26,041 nucleotides of DNA from Bacillota bacterium (GTDB taxonomy: Bacteria > Bacillota > Proteinivoracia > UBA4975), in contig JAAYHI010000137.1 in the NCBI GenBank assembly GCA_012727415.1, positions 1 to 26,041 of the forward strand. Direction: 5' to 3'. Positions 1 to 7,800 of this stretch are shown here, piece after piece. Below the pieces are notes generated by a model, which saw nothing but the letters and a program-made list of their open reading frames with translations, made no database searches and had not been told where the DNA came from. Each line of letters begins with the position of its first letter. The stretch's first letter is position 1. A program made the translations under genes and the position numbers.

Positions 1-639
1 GCCACCCACGGCAGGCAAATTCTCATTGTCGCTTACGGCAATCCTGATAGCCTGGCTATTCCACAGTGGCTTCTCAGCATAAAAAACATTATCTACATTG
101 CCTTGGGAGGAGAACAGCAGTATACTCACTGGGGTGAAAAGGTTTGTGATCCTGGCTATCCCGAACCCTTGGATTTTTCCTGTACCGGCACTTACGGAGT
201 GTTGACGGGTACAATTGGCAGCACTCATGCCCTGGAACTCATGCCCACTGCCAGTCGGAGTTTTCATCGCCTGGACATCGACGTCAGCAACTGCAGCAAT
301 CCAGAAGAAGCGGCCGGGGAAATTGCCAAGGCTCTTTCGGATTATGAGGCCGACAGGGACCTCTTTGAGCTAAGGCTTAAAGGAATCCGTCCCCGGAGCG
401 AATGGGACATGTCGCAGCTGCAGTCTATGCTGAAAGCCCAGTATGTTTCTGTCCGGGACGAAACTGACACCTATTATGACTTCAAAGCCCTGGAAGCTGA
501 ACATAGTCGCGGTGTATTGGGCAAGTACATAACAGCGGTCAAGGGCGCAGGCTATGACGAAAAAATCATCAGGAGTGCATTGACTCTGGGTGTGGATGCA
601 CTATTATCCGGGAGGGTGCCCAATGGTGACGGTAGATAA
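1..639 (+). CDS. SbcD/YhaO-like DNA repair metallophosphoesterase, C-terminal part (5' end lies before the window)
   Basis: Frame 1 is open from the first base to the TAA at 637-639, so about 212 C-terminal residues are visible and the N-terminal catalytic half is missing. The segment YIALG followed later by DPGYPEPLDF matches the end of the Mre11/SbcD/YhaO phosphoesterase domain, where a GHxH metal-binding motif normally follows ALG and a PG-S/T-PEPL stretch follows that. The rest is a mostly helical capping region. Such proteins are Mn-dependent nucleases that work with an SMC-type ATPase, and the next gene is exactly that: it starts 17 bases before this stop, implying translational coupling. 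Oddity: GHxH reads GGEQ here (bases 106-117), and the usual upstream histidine region reads VAYGNPD, so late metal ligands appear lost. Family assignment is fairly sure; activity is doubtful. Confidence 0.72.
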   Translation, partial: ATHGRQILIVAYGNPDSLAIPQWLLSIKNIIYIALGGEQQYTHWGEKVCDPGYPEPLDFSCTGTYGVLTGTIGSTHALELMPTASRSFHRLDIDVSNCSNPEEAAGEIAKALSDYEADRDLFELRLKGIRPRSEWDMSQLQSMLKAQYVSVRDETDTYYDFKALEAEHSRGVLGKYITAVKGAGYDEKIIRSALTLGVDALLSGRVPNGDGR

Positions 640-3325
640 ACTTAAAATTGAAGGTTTCGGCCGCTTCAGCAACCGGGAATTCTTCTTAAACCCAGGCGTT
701 AATGTTATCTTTGGCGGCAATGAAGCTGGCAAGAGCACCATTCACAGCTTCATCGAGGCAATGCTCTTCGGCTTTTGGAAACCCAATTACCCGCAGCAAG
801 AGTTAGAGCCTGGTTACGAAAAATACCGGCCTTGGATTGGAGACGCCTACGGGGGCGAGATGGAATACAGTTGGCAGCAAGGCAAAGTCAGGGTGGTGCG
901 GGACTTTTTTAACCACACTGTGTCCTTGTATGATGCCGTCACTGGAAAAAGCATTGAGGGGCTCCCCCTAAACAGCTGGGGAGAACCGGATTTTGCCCGC
1001 CTTCACTTTGGGTGCAGCAAATTGGTTTTTCGCAATACTATCAGCATCAGCCAACTGGGGTCGGCCACAGATTCTGCAGTTGCTCATGAGGTGCGCAATC
1101 TGCTGAGCAATCTGGCCCAGTCCGGGGGCAGCGGCATCTCGGTCAAACAGGGAATGGAGATTTTGACCCGTGCCCGTCGCCAAACGGACTTTGATCTTGT
1201 CAAGGCCCAGGCCTTACTGGAGCAAACTCAGAAGCAACTGGCTGAAGCCCGGGAGCAGATAAATGAGGCCGCCCGCCTGGAGATACAACGATATCAGTTG
1301 AGCATGGAGCTGGAGACCTTGACTGAGCAGCGCAGGCAACTCAAAGCCCTGGCTGCAAAAGCCCAGGGGCAGGTTGCCCTGGCAAAATTAAACCGCCTGC
1401 ACCAATTGCAGAAAGATCAGGACTCTTTACAGAAGGAGCTGGCGGAACTGGGTGACGCCATCATGGATCCCAGTCAGCAGGAGGCCTTGCGGCAAGCTCA
1501 GGCAAAACTGGAGAAGGTGCAGGAAATCCATGACCTTCACATTAAGGCCCTGGAGGAGATTGTCCAGCAAAAGCAGTACCATGAAAAGATTCTCGAAGAA
1601 CTGGCACCTTATGCCGAGCACAACCAGGATACATTGATTGAAATGAGCTCTGCCTGGCAAATGCAGGCCAAGGGCCAACAGGTTATTGACGAAATGCAGG
1701 CAGAACTGGACAGGCTGGGAGCTGAAATTCGGGAAGTAACAACGGAACTGTCCAAACTCCCTTACTTTCGCCCTGACGCCCTTGAGCAGGCATCAGCTTT
1801 GCATGCCATGGCTACCAGCATGGAAGTTCAGGATTCCCACGAGGAACTGGAACAGGAGTTAGAACAGCAACAGCGTGCGGTCAACTCCGGCAAGATCCTG
1901 CGCTGGTTCCTCATCTTTATTTTGCCAGCGGCGGCGGCAGCGGCAGTATGGCTGGAACCGCTGTTGGGGCTGGCAGCCATTCCCGTCCTTGGCGGCCTGC
2001 TTTCAGTCAATAAAAGCATAAAAAAAGCCAACCTTCAATGCCGCCAGTTGCGCCGGGAGATCTATTCCCTGGAACTGGAGTATGTCAACAGCCGACGGAC
2101 TCGGGAACATGCCCAGAGGGAATTAGAGGCCTTTCTTGCCCGCCTGGGAGTGACAGATCTCCCTGAGCTGGAGAAAAAGTATCACGCTTTTACCTCCCTC
2201 AGCGAGCGCAGTTACGAACTGATGCGGGAGCAAAAGTTTATCAGCGGCAAGCTGGAGGAGTATTATCAGGAAACCGAGGCCAAGTCCCGGCAACTCCAAG
2301 GGATTCTCAACCAGGTTGGCCTGGGGGAACTGCCAGTGGATGAAGCTCTGGCCTGCTTCCGGGTTAACCTGGACAAGGTGCTGGATACCAAAGCATTTAT
2401 AGAACAATGCCGCCTCCAGGAGGAGACCGCCAGGCAACGGGCAGACCAATCCCGGGCGGAACTGGCAGAAGCTGAAGATAAGCTGGCCAGGCTGCTGCAG
2501 GCAATGGCAGTTGACAGTCCGGAAGAAGTGCAGGAGTTGGCTGCAAAAACAGCGCGGCGGGAGAAGATAGAACAAGAGATTGCCGGCATGGCCCAGCGCA
2601 TTCAGGACCTTTTAGAGGGAATAACTGAAGAGGAGCTTCAGCGACAGGCTGCAGCTGCGACCCAGGGAGAAGAAATTGAAGATCCACAAGCTCTGCCTGC
2701 AAAGATAGAACTCCTGGACCAGGAGATTCTTCGCGTGCAAACTAAAAAAAGCGAAAGTCAAGGCCGTTTGGAGGGGCTGTATTCCACCTTGCCTTCTCCG
2801 GCAGAACTGGAGGAGGAATGCTGGCAACTGCAAGAACAATGTCAGATTTTAGAGGATGAATTGCAGGCTGCAGATCTGGCAATTGAAACCATTACTGCCC
2901 TGGCTGCAGAATTGAAAAATCAAATTGCCCCGGAGCTCAATGAAATGGTCTCTGCCTTGGTGGCCAGGATTACCGGAGGCAAGTACAAACAATTGCACGT
3001 CGACCAGGACATGTCTATAACAGTGGCCTCCCCTGAAAGCGCAGATGATGTGGCCTTGGAGAAGTTAAGTGGAGGCACAATAGATCAGTTTTACTTTGCC
3101 AGTCGCGTCGCTATCGCTGATTTGGTTACCGGCGGCGGCCTCCCCCTGTTCCTGGACGACAGTTTTGTCCAGTACGACGACAAGCGCCTGCAGTACATGC
3201 TGAAATTATTGCTGGAACTGGGGGAGAGCAGACAGATTATTCTCCTGACCTGCCAGCAGCGGGAAATAGAACAGCTTGCCGCCATGGCTCCAGGGGGTTA
3301 TTGCCTCATTAATCTTGAAAGCTGA
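623..3325 (+). CDS. YhaN/SbcC-like SMC-type AAA ATPase with central membrane hairpin
   Basis: This 900-residue protein has a split ABC-type ATPase: Walker A GGNEAGKST at residues 31-39 (K37), the LSGG signature at 815-818 and Walker B LFLDD ending at D845-D846. Between them lie long Glu/Gln/Leu/Arg-rich coiled coils. The start is ATG 623, with GGGAGG at 610-615, and it overlaps the end of the phosphoesterase gene. At about residues 425-461, in the middle of the coiled coil, sits a strongly hydrophobic pair of segments including an alanine run, which looks like a membrane hairpin. Rad50/SbcC proteins instead have a CxxC zinc hook there, and no CxxC is present in this protein. The B. subtilis YhaN family is the closest match I know. 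Likely role: ATP-driven DNA end or repair complex with its phosphoesterase partner, perhaps tethered to the membrane. That last point is inference. Confidence 0.87.
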   Translation: MVTVDKLKIEGFGRFSNREFFLNPGVNVIFGGNEAGKSTIHSFIEAMLFGFWKPNYPQQELEPGYEKYRPWIGDAYGGEMEYSWQQGKVRVVRDFFNHTVSLYDAVTGKSIEGLPLNSWGEPDFARLHFGCSKLVFRNTISISQLGSATDSAVAHEVRNLLSNLAQSGGSGISVKQGMEILTRARRQTDFDLVKAQALLEQTQKQLAEAREQINEAARLEIQRYQLSMELETLTEQRRQLKALAAKAQGQVALAKLNRLHQLQKDQDSLQKELAELGDAIMDPSQQEALRQAQAKLEKVQEIHDLHIKALEEIVQQKQYHEKILEELAPYAEHNQDTLIEMSSAWQMQAKGQQVIDEMQAELDRLGAEIREVTTELSKLPYFRPDALEQASALHAMATSMEVQDSHEELEQELEQQQRAVNSGKILRWFLIFILPAAAAAAVWLEPLLGLAAIPVLGGLLSVNKSIKKANLQCRQLRREIYSLELEYVNSRRTREHAQRELEAFLARLGVTDLPELEKKYHAFTSLSERSYELMREQKFISGKLEEYYQETEAKSRQLQGILNQVGLGELPVDEALACFRVNLDKVLDTKAFIEQCRLQEETARQRADQSRAELAEAEDKLARLLQAMAVDSPEEVQELAAKTARREKIEQEIAGMAQRIQDLLEGITEEELQRQAAAATQGEEIEDPQALPAKIELLDQEILRVQTKKSESQGRLEGLYSTLPSPAELEEECWQLQEQCQILEDELQAADLAIETITALAAELKNQIAPELNEMVSALVARITGGKYKQLHVDQDMSITVASPESADDVALEKLSGGTIDQFYFASRVAIADLVTGGGLPLFLDDSFVQYDDKRLQYMLKLLLELGESRQIILLTCQQREIEQLAAMAPGGYCLINLES

Positions 3326-3338
3326 CAGGAGTGATAGG

Positions 3339-4109
3339 GTGCAAGTTGCCATATCCAGCGCATGTCTTTACCCTCAACTGCTAACGGAAACTGCTCTGGT
3401 AAATATCGCCGCTTTCGGCTGCAAGTCTGTGGAAATCTTTTTGCAGACCCGGAGGGAATACAGGTACCCTTATGTTTCCAGGCTGGCCAGATTGTGTAGG
3501 AATCTGGGGCTCAGTGTTCATTCTCTGCACGCTGCCTCGGCTCAATATGAACCAATGGTGTTTTATAAATATCGGCGGCAAAATCTCGACGGATATGAAA
3601 TTCTCCAGGAAATCCATCAGGGAGCGGCTGTGCTGGGGGCAAAATGTCATGTCTTCCACGGCCCCCTTAAGGCGGAGAATATTGCCTTCTCCCGGCTGAC
3701 CGAGGGACTTTTCCAGGTGGCAGAAGCTGCCGGCTCCTGGGGAATAAAATTGGCGCTGGAAAATGTCTCCTGGTGCGCCGGCTGGTCGCCGGCTGTTTTC
3801 CGGCAACTCAACACCCAGAACATTCCCAACCTCTACTATACCTTTGACAGCAAGCAAGCGATGCGCAGCGGGTTTGGCCCCAAAGATTTCATCTCCGTCA
3901 TGGGCAAACGCCTGTTGAATGTTCATTTTAGCCGCGACAATGGGTATTTGCCCGGGGAAGATACAGATTGCTCAGGGTTAGCCTCCGCCCTGGCCGAGGT
4001 CCAGTACACGGGGCCTGTTGTTCTGGAGGTATATGGCTCCCAAGTAGCATCGGTAAGCTCACTTCATCGCAGCTGGAGAGCCGTCAAAGCAAAGCTGCAA
4101 AAAAAATAG
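3339..4109 (+). CDS. TIM-barrel protein of the sugar isomerase/epimerase - AP endonuclease 2 superfamily
   Basis: The 256-residue product begins at GTG 3339, chosen because AGGAG at 3327-3331 sits 7 bases upstream. An in-frame TTG at 3276 would lie inside the previous gene and has no such site. The sequence has the beta/alpha-barrel rhythm of xylose isomerase-like proteins, with candidate divalent-metal ligands E141 (LALEN), D170 (TFDS), H196 (NVHF) and E230 (LEVYG), plus histidines H61/H64 and H104/H107 on early strands. Both endonuclease IV and sugar-phosphate isomerases use this fold. The set E-D-H-E fits isomerases better than the nine-ligand trinuclear site of endonuclease IV, since the equivalent of its D-x-x-H motif reads DSKQ. 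It lies 13 bases after the YhaN-like gene and is the last gene before a terminator, so a DNA-repair role is possible but only inferred from context. Confidence 0.75.
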   Translation: MQVAISSACLYPQLLTETALVNIAAFGCKSVEIFLQTRREYRYPYVSRLARLCRNLGLSVHSLHAASAQYEPMVFYKYRRQNLDGYEILQEIHQGAAVLGAKCHVFHGPLKAENIAFSRLTEGLFQVAEAAGSWGIKLALENVSWCAGWSPAVFRQLNTQNIPNLYYTFDSKQAMRSGFGPKDFISVMGKRLLNVHFSRDNGYLPGEDTDCSGLASALAEVQYTGPVVLEVYGSQVASVSSLHRSWRAVKAKLQKK

Positions 4110-4136
4110 TGCCCCCCAGGGGCACTGATTTTTTTT
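4108..4136. terminator. Bidirectional intrinsic terminator between convergent genes
   Basis: An 8-bp stem, AGTGCCCC (4108-4115) with GGGGCACT (4119-4126), has a 3-base loop. It is followed on the + strand by GA and eight T, and preceded by eight A (4099-4106), which form the U-tract for the - strand. It serves the TIM-barrel gene ending at 4109 and the chemoreceptor gene ending at 4135. The stem uses the stop codon of the first gene and the T-tract overlaps the stop of the second. Confidence 0.9.
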
Positions 4137-6144
4137 ATTCTTCTTCGATTTTGAACCTCTGCATCATCTGGTCCAGCTGTTGGACCAATTGGGTCAGTTC
4201 GGCAACTGTATCTTCGATATCAGCCAGGATGGCAACCTGTTCTTCCAGGGTTGCTCCCAGCTCCTGAGAACCAGCCGATGTTTCCTGAGTGGACGAGGCG
4301 ATGTTGGTAACAGCTTCCCTGATGGCGTTGCTGTTGACGGCCTGTTCAGCAGCAGCTTCTGCAACCTGGCGGATCTTAATTTCCACATTGTTAATGCTGG
4401 CCACCATGCTGTCAATAGTTGCCAGGGTGAACCGGGATTGATCCTCAGCCTGGTGGATAATGGTGTTGCTGTGCTGGACGGCCATGCTGGTGCTGTTAAC
4501 TTTGCGCCGTATGTCTTCCACCAGCTCGGCAACCTCTTCAACGGCGTGGGTGCTTCGGGTGGCAAGCTTGCGGACTTCACTGGCAACGACGGCGAAGCCT
4601 TGTCCCATTTCCCCCGCTCTTGCGGCTTCAATCGCAGCGTTGAGGGAGAGGAGGTTGGTCTGTTCGGAAATTTGGGTAATGAGTTCCAGCATGTCTTCAA
4701 TGCGCTGAGCCGAGTCAATGAGGTTGTCAACTAATTGATTGACTTGCTCCGAGGAGGTGCTGATCTCAGTCATGGCGTCAGCGACTTCGGCAACGGCCTG
4801 GCTGCCGGTATAAGCTTGTTCCACGGCGGTGGCGCATTCCCTGGCTGCTTCCCCGGTTAACTGGGAAACAACCTGGGCACTGCTTGCCACCTGCTGGGCG
4901 GAGTTTTTAGTTTGGTCAATAGATGCGGCATTGAGTTGCATGTTGCTGCCTATCTCTGTGGCCAGGTTGCTGGACTGCTCCAGGCCGCCGGTGCTTTCCT
5001 CAATGGAAGCAGCGATTTGCTCGCCGGAGGTGACAATGGTGTTGGCAAGGCCTTTAAGTTGGAGAATAATGTTTGCCAGTCCGTCAGCCATGAGGTTTGC
5101 ATAGCGAGCCGCCTGACCGACTTCATCGCCGGTAATAACGTCAACCCGTTGGGTAAGATCGCCGGTGGCGATGTCTTTCATAATGCCAACCATTTGCCGC
5201 AGGGGACGGGTGATGGTTTCGGTAGCCAGGTAAATAACCCCTGCAACTAATGCCACGGCTACTAAGTTGCTAAAAACCAGCCATGTCCTTGCCTGCACCA
5301 GAGGTGCGTTAAAGGCTGTTGCCGGTGCTGTGTAAACTAAGACCCAACCGTCTGTATCTGCCAAACGGCGAAAATATGCATATTCGAGACCATGCTCGCC
5401 TGTAAAGGTTGTAGCTCCGGATGATTCTCCCATGATAGTCTCCGCTTGAGTTTGGATGCCGGGAATGTGATCAGTAGTTAAAGAAGCAATGCCCTGAAGG
5501 GAGGTGTCCGGGTGGGCGATGATTGTCCCTTGCTTGTCGGTAAGAAAGGCGAGACTGCCGTCAGTGTCAACCAGGTCAGCCAGCAAATAGTTAAAGTCCT
5601 TCATATTCAAACTGGCTGCCACAATGCCAATAACTTCATTGTTCACCAAGACGGGAGTGGCTATTAAAATGATGTACTCGCCGGAGAAGTCAGACCTAAA
5701 GGGGCTGCTGGTCCGTTGCTGTCGGGAATCCGCAGCGTTCTCCAGAGTGGTCAGGCCTTGGTAACTGGAATCAAGCCTCACCGTCCGCTCATCCAGATAA
5801 GCTACATAGCCACTTTCAGTGATATCAACATAAAATATGTTTTCATAGGAGCTAAGGTTTTGATCATGTTGCTGTTTGAGAAAGGTTTTGCGGGTTTCGA
5901 CATCCGCTATGGGGGGGGCAATGAGCTGTGGGTTAGATGACAAGAATTGAACTTCCTGACGCTTGCTGGAGAGCCACAGCCGCAGGTGAGTGCTGCGTTC
6001 CTCCACAAGGGTGGAGCCATAGTTGTCAATCTGGTCCTCCACGTTCCCCCCAATAATTCTTACATTAGCCCAGGTAGAGATTAAAAAGATACCCACTAAA
6101 GTGGCAATAACTGCAACAAGCAATTTTGCACGAATCGATTGCAT
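4135..6144 (-). CDS. Methyl-accepting chemotaxis protein (dCache-type sensor, HAMP, signalling domain)
   Basis: A 669-residue transmembrane chemoreceptor. From the N-terminus: a short basic segment, TM1 at about 8-28, a roughly 255-residue extracytoplasmic sensor with double-Cache features (FYVDITESGYVAYLD, then FLTDKQGTIIAHPD), TM2 at about 288-312, a HAMP linker starting TRPLRQMVGIMKDIATGDL, and a long helical signalling domain. The conserved hairpin tip LNAAIEAARAGE followed by GQGFAVVASEVRKLA, at about 500-528, binds CheA/CheW. Start ATG (6142-6144 on +) is preceded by an A/G-rich Shine-Dalgarno AAGGGGG. It stands alone between convergent and divergent neighbours with its own terminator and a candidate -10 at 6195-6200. 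The ligand cannot be told from sequence; Cache sensors commonly bind amino acids, carboxylates or other small metabolites. Its presence suggests a motile cell. Confidence 0.96.
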   Translation of the reverse strand: MQSIRAKLLVAVIATLVGIFLISTWANVRIIGGNVEDQIDNYGSTLVEERSTHLRLWLSSKRQEVQFLSSNPQLIAPPIADVETRKTFLKQQHDQNLSSYENIFYVDITESGYVAYLDERTVRLDSSYQGLTTLENAADSRQQRTSSPFRSDFSGEYIILIATPVLVNNEVIGIVAASLNMKDFNYLLADLVDTDGSLAFLTDKQGTIIAHPDTSLQGIASLTTDHIPGIQTQAETIMGESSGATTFTGEHGLEYAYFRRLADTDGWVLVYTAPATAFNAPLVQARTWLVFSNLVAVALVAGVIYLATETITRPLRQMVGIMKDIATGDLTQRVDVITGDEVGQAARYANLMADGLANIILQLKGLANTIVTSGEQIAASIEESTGGLEQSSNLATEIGSNMQLNAASIDQTKNSAQQVASSAQVVSQLTGEAARECATAVEQAYTGSQAVAEVADAMTEISTSSEQVNQLVDNLIDSAQRIEDMLELITQISEQTNLLSLNAAIEAARAGEMGQGFAVVASEVRKLATRSTHAVEEVAELVEDIRRKVNSTSMAVQHSNTIIHQAEDQSRFTLATIDSMVASINNVEIKIRQVAEAAAEQAVNSNAIREAVTNIASSTQETSAGSQELGATLEEQVAILADIEDTVAELTQLVQQLDQMMQRFKIEEE

Positions 6145-6194
6145 TATAACGCCCCCTTGATTACTGCTAGTACCTGGTTTAACAGCAGCATAAA

Positions 6195-6223
6195 ATTATA
6201 GCTTAGTCGCCCCAGTTAATCTA
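6195..6223 (-). promoter_or_regulatory. Candidate sigma-A promoter of the chemoreceptor gene
   Basis: On the - strand a perfect TATAAT (6200-6195) lies about 50 bases before the chemoreceptor start. Seventeen bases upstream of it is TAGATT (6223-6218), a weak -35. No convincing motility sigma-D (TAAA...GCCGATAT) site was seen. Confidence 0.4.
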
Positions 6224-6363
6224 GTCTGTAATATAATTCTTGATAGAGTCCCGAAATCCTTTTTTTCTCCATGATTACAGTACTTTTCCCGGCAGATTTA
6301 TGGGGAGGAGTTTTCTGTTACAAAGGAGAATATTATTCTGGATAAAGAAAAGGAGGTTCCTCA

Positions 6364-7401
6364 ATGGAATTATTGAAAAAACTGTCCCAAACCCCTGGTA
6401 TCTCTGGTCGGGAGGAAAGAATTCGCGCCCTGATTAAAGAGGAGCTGGAAAAACTGGCCGATACTGTATCTGTTGACGCCATGGGCAATGTCATAGCCCT
6501 GAAGAAGGGCAAGTCCGGCAGACAAAAAGTTATGATCAGCGGACATATGGATGAAATAGGCTTTATTGTCAGCCACATAGAAGAAAAGGGTTTTTTGCGT
6601 CTTAGCCCTGTGGGCGGCCTCGATCCCCGCAACTTGGTGGCCCAGCGTGTGGTGGTGCATGGCCGCGAAGATTTACGGGGAATTCTGATGCCGGCCAGTA
6701 AGCCAGTACACATAATGACGCCCGAAGAAGCCAAAGCCCCTCTGAAGGTCAGCGATTTTTATGTTGATCTGGGCCTGAGCCAGGAAGAAACAGAGAAACT
6801 GGTGCGAATTGGCGATCCCGTTACCCTGGACAGGGATTTTATCGAGTTTGGCGCCAATGCTTCCGGCAAAGCCATGGATGACAGAGCGGGGGTATGGGTA
6901 ATGCTGGAGGCTTTGCGGCAAATTAAGGACCATGAGGCAGACATTTACGCCGTCGCCTCTGTCCAGGAAGAAGTGGGTCTCAGGGGGGCCACTACAGGGG
7001 CATATGGCATTCACCCGGATATTGGGGTTGCCCTCGATGTCACCCTTGCGGTAGACGGTCCCGGCAGCAGCAAACAATTCCAGGTTTCTGCGTTAGGAGA
7101 AGGTCCTGCCATTAAAATCATGGACAGTGCTTCCATCTCCAATTACAAGCTGGTTGACTTTATGCGCACTATTGCTGAAGAAAACCATGTCAAGTACCAA
7201 ATGGAGATATTGCCCCGGGGAGGAACCGATGCCGGTGCCATTGAACGCGTCCACACGGGATGCCCGGTAGTTACCCTCTCCGTTCCCACCCGCTATGTCC
7301 ACAGCAATGTTGAGACCATCAACAAAGAGGACCTTAAGAATGCAGCTCTCCTGCTGGCAAAATTCCTGGAAAATGTCCATAAGGGAGACTTTACCCTCTA
7401 G
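6364..7401 (+). CDS. M42 family metallopeptidase (glutamyl/tetrahedral aminopeptidase type)
   Basis: A 345-residue cytosolic dinuclear metal aminopeptidase, normally a dodecameric peptide-trimming enzyme. Expected ligands and catalytic residues are visible: H61 and D63 in SGHMDEIG, the bridging aspartate in MDDRAG (D172/D173), the catalytic pair E202-E203 in QEEVGLRG, D225 in ALDVT and H313 in RYVHSN, where H is the last ligand. Length is typical of the family. Start ATG 6364 has an excellent AAGGAGG at 6350-6356. It is the first of a same-strand series leading to addB and addA, although peptidase and DNA repair have no obvious functional link. Members are often loosely annotated as cellulase M/endoglucanase; the peptidase reading is the safe one. 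The exact amino acid preference cannot be told. Confidence 0.95.
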   Translation: MELLKKLSQTPGISGREERIRALIKEELEKLADTVSVDAMGNVIALKKGKSGRQKVMISGHMDEIGFIVSHIEEKGFLRLSPVGGLDPRNLVAQRVVVHGREDLRGILMPASKPVHIMTPEEAKAPLKVSDFYVDLGLSQEETEKLVRIGDPVTLDRDFIEFGANASGKAMDDRAGVWVMLEALRQIKDHEADIYAVASVQEEVGLRGATTGAYGIHPDIGVALDVTLAVDGPGSSKQFQVSALGEGPAIKIMDSASISNYKLVDFMRTIAEENHVKYQMEILPRGGTDAGAIERVHTGCPVVTLSVPTRYVHSNVETINKEDLKNAALLLAKFLENVHKGDFTL

Positions 7402-7426
7402 AAAAAAGCCCGGCAGTGTCCGGGCT
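7402..7426 (-). terminator. Hairpin with U-tract only on the - strand, between two + strand genes
   Basis: AGCCCGG (7407-7413) pairs with CCGGGCT (7420-7426) around a 6-base loop. The run of six A at 7402-7407 makes a U-tract for - strand RNA, while the + strand has only AATATTAATC after the stem. It therefore looks like an intrinsic terminator for antisense transcription, or an mRNA 3'-end stabiliser for the peptidase gene, rather than a stop for the operon. Confidence 0.5.
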
Positions 7427-7450
7427 AATATTAATCTTAGGAGTGTTACC

Positions 7451-7759
7451 ATGTCCAAGGCAAAACAGAGGCGCAGAAGAGAAATAAAAGCAGAAATAGC
7501 CAGAGGGAAGACCCGCTATATTGTGCAGCGGGGCCTGTTGGCCTGGGGAGTTCCTGTATACATCCTGTATCTCCTGCTGACTGTGGGGCTTCAAGCCCTG
7601 TGGGGGAAGATGACCTATGCAGAAGCCCTGAAAGGCTTATTCCCCTTCACTGTCCTCTTCGGGCTGGTTGTCTTTGCTATAGCCGGTTATTTTGTCGGCA
7701 GGCAACGCTGGCGCCAGCTGTTAGAAGAAGCTGGCCCAAAATACCGGAAGAAAAAATAA
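7451..7759 (+). CDS. Small two-TM membrane protein of unknown function
   Basis: A 102-residue protein starting at ATG 7451, with TAGGAG at 7438-7443. The same frame is open further upstream into the peptidase gene, but that extension has no start with a ribosome site. The N-terminus is strongly basic (KAKQRRRREIKAEIARGK), followed by TM1 at about 28-50 and TM2 at about 64-83, and ends in a basic tail EEAGPKYRKKK. The positive-inside rule would put both ends in the cytoplasm. I do not recognise a named family. It sits 49 bases after the M42 peptidase and 41 before addB, and is probably co-transcribed with both. Confidence 0.75.
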   Translation: MSKAKQRRRREIKAEIARGKTRYIVQRGLLAWGVPVYILYLLLTVGLQALWGKMTYAEALKGLFPFTVLFGLVVFAIAGYFVGRQRWRQLLEEAGPKYRKKK

Positions 7760-7800
7760 GCGCAGCCAATGGTATCCTTTGTGCAAGGTGAGGTGCTACC

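Noticed and set aside
5911..5918. Run of eight G (C on the coding strand) in the chemoreceptor gene as a phase-variation tract
   Set aside because: Runs of seven G also occur in addA, the nucleoside hydrolase and the lipoprotein genes, so the tract reflects G-rich composition; the reading frame is intact.
6232..6237. Perfect TATAAT on the + strand as the promoter of the M42 peptidase
   Set aside because: No -35 or TGn extension is found at workable spacing, and it is about 130 bases from the start; not strong enough to list.
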